A DNA stretch of 64,000 bases. It comes from Mytilus californianus (taxonomy: Eukaryota; Mollusca; Bivalvia; Mytilida; Mytilidae). Below the pieces are notes generated by a model. That model had not been told where the DNA came from. It saw nothing but the letters and a program-made list of their open reading frames with translations, and ran no database searches. The DNA is taken from positions 77,715,955 through 77,779,954 of the forward strand of contig NW_026262581.1 in NCBI RefSeq assembly GCF_021869535.1. The letters are read 5' to 3'. Position 1 is the first letter of the stretch. Every line of letters starts with the position of its first letter. This document shows, one piece after another, positions 57,916 to 64,000 of the stretch. The translations under genes and the position numbers were made by a program.

Positions 57916-60317
57916 CAATTCAATTTAGACCTGCTTTCGCCTTCGGCGACGCAGGTAAAGTGTAATTTCTATGTTTGTTAAGCTAAAGTATGAATATGTT
58001 GAGGAATTATTATTTATAACAAGCTAAATATGTTATGGAAGTATAGCAAGCATTTACACCTTCTTTTTTCTTTTTTAGCCAATGAATTGATTGTCAATTA
58101 TCATGAAAATAAAAGAAAATGATACTTTTGATAATTTAGATCCCATGATAGGTACATGTTGCATGGCTAAAAGTAGGTTGCAGTACAACGAGCATTCACC
58201 GGTCACCGGACCTGCAAAACTCCATTTCACACTTATCCAACATTTATTTTTTATATAATCGGACAAAGCAATAAACAGCTACAATGTAATCAATACTTTA
58301 CAGTTTTTCTCTAGGCATTGTATCAAGATCAAAATTGTTAAAAGAAAATTTAACTAACAACAGAAACACTATGTACCATTTCCCAAATAATTTCTTTTTC
58401 CTTTTTTCTAATTTAACCATTAAATCATAAAACTGCCTGATTAAAAAAAAAGGTTAAGGAAATTTACCAATCGAGAATTGCCTATGCTAGTCATGAGTTT
58501 AAAACTACTAAAAAAATATTGTTTTTCTATTTAAAGCATAATGAGAGACACTTCCAAAACAAAGATGGCCAAGTCGAAACACAGAATCAATGAATTTCAA
58601 TTCCAAGTGTAGAAAAGGCGACTTCCAAGATGTGAGAAATATGTACATCATCAGCTTAAAACTAAAAAAAGATACCAAACTTATAATACAGTAAGCCAGA
58701 CTCACCAGTGGTGCTCGAATAAAAAAAGCAGTGAAAACCAAAAATTCGAAAAATTGAACCCAATCTCGATAAGGCTATCTATGTCTAGGGGAAGAAAACG
58801 CTAGTGTAACTGTAAAGAGGTAGAATATATTATCCTTTATTGTTACACGCACAGATTCTAACTCTTAAAAGTTGTCAAACTATACTGGAAAATTGGATAT
58901 AAAGGCGTCTATATCATCAACTTTAAATATGTTTTTATCTTTTTTACATTTTTCAATCATATATTAATAAGATGAAAACGCTATTAAGCGCATAAGTTGC
59001 CATTGAAGGCACAATGATACAAAATTTGCAAATTTTACATGTTTTTGTCCAATTTTGTATCGAAATAATACCTACAAAAAAACGGTCAAATCTGCTGTTT
59101 TCAGATGTTTCCAAGTTGGAAATGTGTTACATGTAAGATATAATCGATAATATTGATAGAACCGCAAAGTACACACATTGTGCTGCGATACTATGAATTT
59201 GAGTAAAGATTGAAAGACTTTTTGAAAATAGCCCTTGTCTAAAAACAATTCAAGTGAAATTGTCTCCACCTCTTTACACCAAATGGCGTATCAATGATAT
59301 GCTATACCAAAAACATAATCCCCTTAGAGACCTTAGAGGCTCGTTATTTTTTTAAAAATATGTTTTATAAGTCAATTTTACATTTTATTTTAATCTTAAC
59401 CGATTACAGTACTCCTTGAATGATGTAATTTCCTGTTAACGCTGTCTCAAAGGGGAAATTACCGTATACATTTTCACGCCTACTGTCCGAATCAAGTACA
59501 ACTATTAAAATACGCGAAAGACTGACATAACAATGATATTCCCGAAGTTCAAGTAATATATGTATTTCAATATATTAGATGTCAACATTGCAGGATATGC
59601 AATGCAACAAATGCTAACCCCGGTAACTAGAATTTAAAATTGTGACATAACATATAATATTAGCAGAAGGTTAACCTTAGGGATGGATAGGATTGGTCGT
59701 GTAATGTTCAGATATCCAAACCTGATAATGTTATATAATAAACTATGCTTTGCATGTAAATTTTAAGTTTATGTTTAAAAAGTGACATAATTTTGACTGG
59801 TTGTCAGTTTGCATTAAACAAGTATCAGTAGGAAGGACCAAATACGAGTGCCAAATTTGGTTAATTGCGACTGTTTAACCAAACGTTAACTGCAGTAACC
59901 AACACATAGTGCAGAAGGAACTGCTGGCGCATCCGGAACACCCGAGTCATCCCTGTTTTTTTGGTGCAGTTCGTATTGCTCGATATGTTGCTTTATGCGT
60001 TTTGCGGACTTTTGTTTGAGGGAAACGATCATATAGATCTCCATTGCATAATACTTGAAAGCGTTTATGGGAGAAAATTCTGAAGATATATTTTTCGAAA
60101 AGTCCTTTGTAAAAATATGTTCCTAGCTAGTGGACATCTTTTGATTTCAAATCGGCATTAAAACACTCATTTAAGATACAACTATCAATTTTATCCTTTT
60201 GTCGTAAAACATATACAATTGCGACAATATGTACATTGTATGTCCTCATCCACTCTGATGACTTGCCTGCATGTGTAAGCGTCAGACGTGTCTCAGTTTA
60301 TAACATTTACCTGTGCA
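57916..60317. other. no gene recognised
   Basis: 2.4 kb AT-rich. Short minus-strand open stretches (58075-58266, 58508-58741, 59072-59269) are unrecognised. ccaaacttataatacagtaa near 58678 resembles the retrozyme tail on the minus strand but is too short to call. Confidence 0.45.
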
Positions 60318-60775
60318 AAAGAGAGACGAAGGAAACCAAAAGGACATTCAAACTCGTGTGTCGAAAATAAAACTGACAACGCCATGGCTAAAAATGAAAA
60401 AGACAAAGACAAAAAACAGTACACAAAACACAACATAGAAAACCAAAGAATGAGCAACACGAACCCAACGAAAAACTTGGGGTGATCTCAGGTGCTCAGG
60501 AGGGGTTAGCAGATCCTGCTCCACATGTGACACCCGTCGTGTTGCTTGTGTAAGTACAAACCCGGTGATATGTCTAATTGGGTAGGTCACATTCGAGGGA
60601 AAGGGGACGAGATAGTAGTTACGAAAATTAGAACATATCCGTCGTCATCTGTGAAACAGATATTCCATAACGGTCAACTAACTCGTGATGGCGTCCGTAA
60701 AATTTACCAAGGGATCATGATTTCAACTTCACCACTTGGAACTCTTGGTTTAATACCTCCCTTGTGAGCAGCACC
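60318..60775 (-). mobile_element. retroelement 3' tail (type 2), longest copy
   Basis: Begins gagagacgaaggaaaccaaa, passes cctgctccacatgtgacacc, then continues into aaacagatattccataacgg, actcgtgatggcgtccgtaa and tttcaacttcaccacttgga. On the minus strand this leads from the end of the reverse-transcriptase region into the tail. The coding part is not present upstream at 60776-61020. The open stretches on either strand here are within the element. Confidence 0.7.
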
Positions 60776-61020
60776 CCTCATGCATTTTATGATTCTCTAT
60801 ATTTATTTACGACTGCTTTGTCCTTGTTTCAGGTGGTAGTGCTGTTGTTCATGTTGGTCTCCACTCCTCTGATATATGGCAATTTTTATGCTAACGTCAT
60901 ATGCCAATTTTTTATCCTTGATGTTCTGAAATTCATTTTTATATTTGACTTATCGTTGCAATGTCGCCTTCCTTGGAATCAAATTCCTTGTCTAGAGACA
61001 TCTATATTGTCTCTCTTCCA

Positions 61021-61572
61021 TCACTTGATTTTACTATTGGAATACTTTGACATAATCGTTAAAGACTTGATTTTACTCTTGGAATACTTTGACATACTCG
61101 TTAAAGACTTGATTTTACTCTTGGAATTCTTTGACATACTCGTTAAAGACTTGATTTTACTCTTGGAATTCTTTGACATACTCGTTAAAGACTTGATTTT
61201 ACTCTTGGAATTCTTTGACATACTCGTTAAAACTTGATTTTACTCTTGGAATACTTTGACATACTCGTTAAATACTTGATTTTACTCTAAGAATTCTTTG
61301 ACATACTCGTTAAAGACTTGATTTTTACTCTTGGAATACTTTGACATACTCGTTAAAGACTTGATTTTACTCTTGGAATTCTTTGACATACTCGTTAAAG
61401 ACTTGATTTTACTCTTGGAATTCTTTGACATACTCGTTAAAGACTTGATTTTACTCTTGGAATACTTTGACATACTCGTTAAAGACTTGATTTTACTCTT
61501 GGAATACTTTGACATACTCGTTAAAGACTTATTTTACTCTTGGAATACTTTGACATACTCGTCAAAGAAAAC
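61021..61572. repeat. 42-bp minisatellite, about 13 units, open on both strands
   Basis: Unit acttgattttactcttggaa tactttgacatactcgttaa ag. As 42 is 14 codons, the + strand reads LILLLEYFDILVKD repeated, within an open frame from 60764 to 61237, and again from 61331. The minus strand reads SLTSMSKNSKSKIK repeated. Single-base deletions and insertions near 61230, 61322 and 61529 break the frames, which argues against selection for coding. No start or splice support. Confidence 0.9.
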
Positions 61573-62819
61573 ATAGTCACGTATGTATTGACTATTTTTA
61601 TCTTGAATTGAGATTATTGAGCATACTCATCCTTTTTATCGACTAATAAGTTTATCAAACATCGGATTTCTTTTCTTTCTTTTGGTGCCAGACGATCAGA
61701 AAACAATATGGATCTTTGATTCTTCTTCTTTTTAACCTTTGCAAACCGACTTTTATTCAGACGAGTTCAATTTGTGTACCTTTTAGACAGGAAAGTTATA
61801 AATCCCGTATAATTGCAATTCAACTTGAGATTTATTGAGGTTAGGTTAAATGTTTTGTGTGCTGAACCAATAACATATTTTCTTATTGAAGACGGAACTT
61901 TCTCGGAAAAACTGTAGTTATCTTCTACCTTAGGTTTCTTATATACAGTTAAGTGTTGTACTTCCTGGTTCGAATCTCGATAATGTCACCCAGTACTACC
62001 CATAATCTGTCCCTGAATTGTTCAAATATATTAACTTGATAGTGATGTTATTCTAAATCTTTAGTGTTCAGGATCATCCTTTCCCATACCATAAGGTGGT
62101 GTAAACGGATTTGGGGATATTTGATTCTTGTTGAAGAGCAAGCCATTAGAAAATAAAATGTAAAATATTAATACGCAGTTCATACCGACGAAAAACGCGA
62201 CAACAAAAAGACGATTAAGAAGAAAAACTATCAGGGGCTGTAGCTTTGAAATAAACACAAATGTCGAATATTTGCATGGACCGTAACAAGTATAAAGTCG
62301 CGGTAAGTTCGTCCACATGATGCTGAACGTCGATCAACAACTAAACCATAATAAGCTGTAGAGCTAGTGGTGAATGAAAAGGGTCGACTTGCTACCTAAG
62401 AGATACAACAGAAGAAAAATTATCATACATTGAAAGATATTCAGAGACATAAAAAAGACAATTTAATTGGTTTTTGTCTGACCGACGTAAATAGCAGAAT
62501 CATAAGTCATCGGCGTACTTTAAACAAGAAGAAAAATAACCAATAAAAAGCAAAGAAAGATGTTTACACAGAATTAGGTTGGAATGTTTGAGTGATCCAG
62601 TGTCAAGGGAACAAATGAGCGCAGACCTATTTGATTTGTTGGATAATTTAGTCAGCAAAAGAAGCGCCAAATAAATCAACTACAGTACTGCAGCCATGGA
62701 CGCTGCAGATGAAGAAGATAAGTGACAAAAAAAGGAGAGTACAAAAATATGTGTTAGTCAATATAATGTTAAACCTGAATTGTCGATTAAGACCTTGTCG
62801 ATGTCTCCGAGTCAAATCT
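61573..62819. other. no gene recognised
   Basis: A minus-strand open stretch (62318-62061, 85 codons) has a hydrophobic middle but no recognised family. A lone B-box-like GGTTCGAATC at about 61968 lacks a partner box A. Confidence 0.4.
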
Positions 62820-63361
62820 TGTCTTAGGAAGGGACTAATCGTACTTGGCAAAAATTTCCTATGATTCAAACAAAAATTTCTCTGAAACGGACATTATTAA
62901 GATGCTGGATTTCTTGATTAACAACATAATATTTGTTACTTTTGGAGTTAGTGTTTTTTCAACAAACAATCGGCCTTCCCATGGACCAACTGTGCTCCTC
63001 TTCTTGTCGACTTGTTCATCTATTCAAACATGTACAGGAATTTCTAAGGAAGAATGAAAAGATGCTAGCATTATCCAATCTCACGTTCGCTGTATAGACG
63101 ATGTCCTCTCACTAAATAGTTCAAATTTTTTTGACTATGTTGAACGCACCTATCCCATCGAACTCGAAAAAAAGGATACAACAGATACAATTAAGTCTGC
63201 CTCATATCTTGACTTACATCTAGAAATTGACAATGAGGGTCGGTTGAGAACAAAACTTTACGCCAAAAGTGATAATTGTGAATATATTACCGTTATGGAA
63301 TATCTATTTCACAGATGTAACCTTAATCCCGTGTCTTTTTCCACAGAATTAGACTTATCAC
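62820..63361 (+). pseudogene. reverse transcriptase core, frameshifted (probable Penelope-like)
   Basis: Readable pieces in order: SYDSNKNFSETDIIKMLDFL and INN (62860-62930), then, after a shift, FQQTIGLPM (near 62956), matching the RT motif with a G-[IL]-P-M-G turn. Further pieces are FLRKNEKMLALSN, CIDDVLSLNSSNFFDYVER (63092-63150), YPIELEKKDTTDT and SASYLDLHLEIDNEGRLRTK (near 63200-63260). IDDV holds the two catalytic aspartates. The preceding residue, normally tyrosine, is cysteine. At least two frameshifts are present. After KLYAKSDN the expected connecting region (seen at 18238-18600) is missing, and the element jumps to tail type 2. I recognise the family from mussels. The Penelope-like assignment is tentative. 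Confidence 0.75.
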
Positions 63362-63620
63362 AAGGTTTGTACTTACATGAACAACACGACGGGTGCCACG
63401 TGTGGAGCAGGATATGATTATCCTTCCGGAGCAAATAAGATCACCCCCAGTTTTTGTTTGGGTTTGTGTTGCTCAGTCTTTAATGTTGTGATTTGTGTAT
63501 TGGTGTTTGTCTTTTTGTCGTTTTCCGGTTTTTTCATGAAATTGTCAGTTCGTTTTCGACTTATGAGCTTGAATATCCCTTTGGTATTTTTCGCCTCCCT
63601 TGGGATGAACACGACGTGAC
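63362..63620 (+). mobile_element. retroelement 3' tail (type 2)
   Basis: aaggtttgtacttacatgaa, caacacgacgggtgccacgt, then cagttcgttttcgacttatg and gaatatccctttggtatttt. It follows the reverse-transcriptase remnant directly, which is what ties tail type 2 to this element. Open stretches here on both strands are part of the tail. Confidence 0.75.
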
Positions 63621-63639
63621 AAAGCTACATAGTGCTGAT

Positions 63640-64000
63640 CTGAAATACGATAAATACATTTCTCTAATTCTTCGTCAATTTATCCCTTTCTGCACCCATT
63701 GTATAAAAAAATTTAATCAACGTGTGGTTCGTTTGATCTCAGTTCTTCATTGGTTAAAATCCGATTATGACGTCGAATTTTCTTGCTTTCCTCTGAATTT
63801 CCTATTGTGACGGCATGAAAAAAGGCGACCATGCCTGATGACGTCACATAGAAAGAACACATCTTTTTGCAGATCATTCGAAAAGAAGGAATAAATTTGC
63901 CTGCGTATTGTTTGAAAATCATTAGAAAAACAGATTCCACCACCAAATCTCGTGTAATAGAGCCTCGCGTTTTAAATTTGAAAATTTAACTGTCTCGAGT
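63640..64000. repeat. dispersed mussel repeat running off the window
   Basis: Blocks tcttgctttcctctgaattt, ggcgaccatgcctgatgacg and attccaccaccaaatctcgt are familiar as a repeated mussel sequence, including a CRE octamer TGACGTCA near 63840 and a one-base variant near 63812. It may be the 5' or internal region of another element. The end is beyond the window. Confidence 0.4.

Noticed and set aside
61960..61995. B-box-like GGTTCGAATC as a tRNA gene
   Set aside because: No box A or cloverleaf could be found around it.

Overview
The window is a repeat-dominated stretch of an animal nuclear genome, most likely a marine mussel (Mytilus or a close bivalve). It is strongly AT-rich, has no bacterial-style gene packing, and carries many dispersed repeats that I recognise from memory as common in mussel sequence. 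These include a tRNA-derived SINE with a conserved core and an (AATC)n tail, a reverse-transcriptase element with two kinds of 3' tail, and several anonymous families. The organism call rests on recall, not on a search. I find no intact host gene. The coding traces are decayed transposon proteins: reverse transcriptase, a Tc1/mariner helix-turn-helix, a FLYWCH finger and a THAP-like finger. There are also a few unassigned open stretches.

Layout. 1-412: 57-bp minisatellite running off the window edge. 2-5 kb: dispersed repeats and a decayed hammerhead motif. 5.4-8.1 kb: large 53-bp satellite with an internal recent duplication. 8.8-10.7 kb: two tRNA-like sequences, a hairpin, and a non-autonomous Tc1/mariner-like element split by a retroelement tail. 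13.4-16.1 kb: retroelement tail, dispersed repeat, short tandem repeats and a 135-bp snapback palindrome. 16.2-20.1 kb: the most interesting part. Two tandem arrays of about 345-bp units each carry hammerhead-ribozyme motifs, with a SINE and a 5'-truncated reverse-transcriptase element between them. 21 kb: Tc1-like end fragment. 23.9-29.6 kb: dispersed repeats, a perfect 24-bp-arm palindrome and a 29-G run. 30.35-34.11 kb: a 3.8-kb Tc1/mariner-like element whose inverted ends are arrays of short palindromic units, with another inverted-repeat element and snapbacks nested inside. 34.1-35.0 kb: an abutting inverted-repeat element. 36-48 kb: nested repeats, THAP-like and FLYWCH-like remnants, a palindrome next to three perfect CRE octamers, retroelement tails and a second SINE. 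48.5-53.1 kb: a direct duplication, two low-confidence coding candidates and an element with GGAGT-rich inverted ends. 54.2-55.2 kb: 40-bp satellite with 3-, 4- and 5-unit higher-order periods. 60.3-64 kb: retroelement tail, a 42-bp minisatellite open on both strands, a decayed reverse transcriptase and a further dispersed repeat.

How the parts relate. The hammerhead arrays have the layout of animal retrozymes: short tandem non-coding units, each with a self-cleaving motif, thought to be spread by reverse transcriptases of Penelope-like elements. Relics of a reverse-transcriptase family are present in the same window, one of them beside an array. The hammerhead motifs share a diagnostic design: the conserved core followed by a self-complementary hexamer in place of stem III. 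One array has also grown a 20-bp minisatellite out of half of the ribozyme core.
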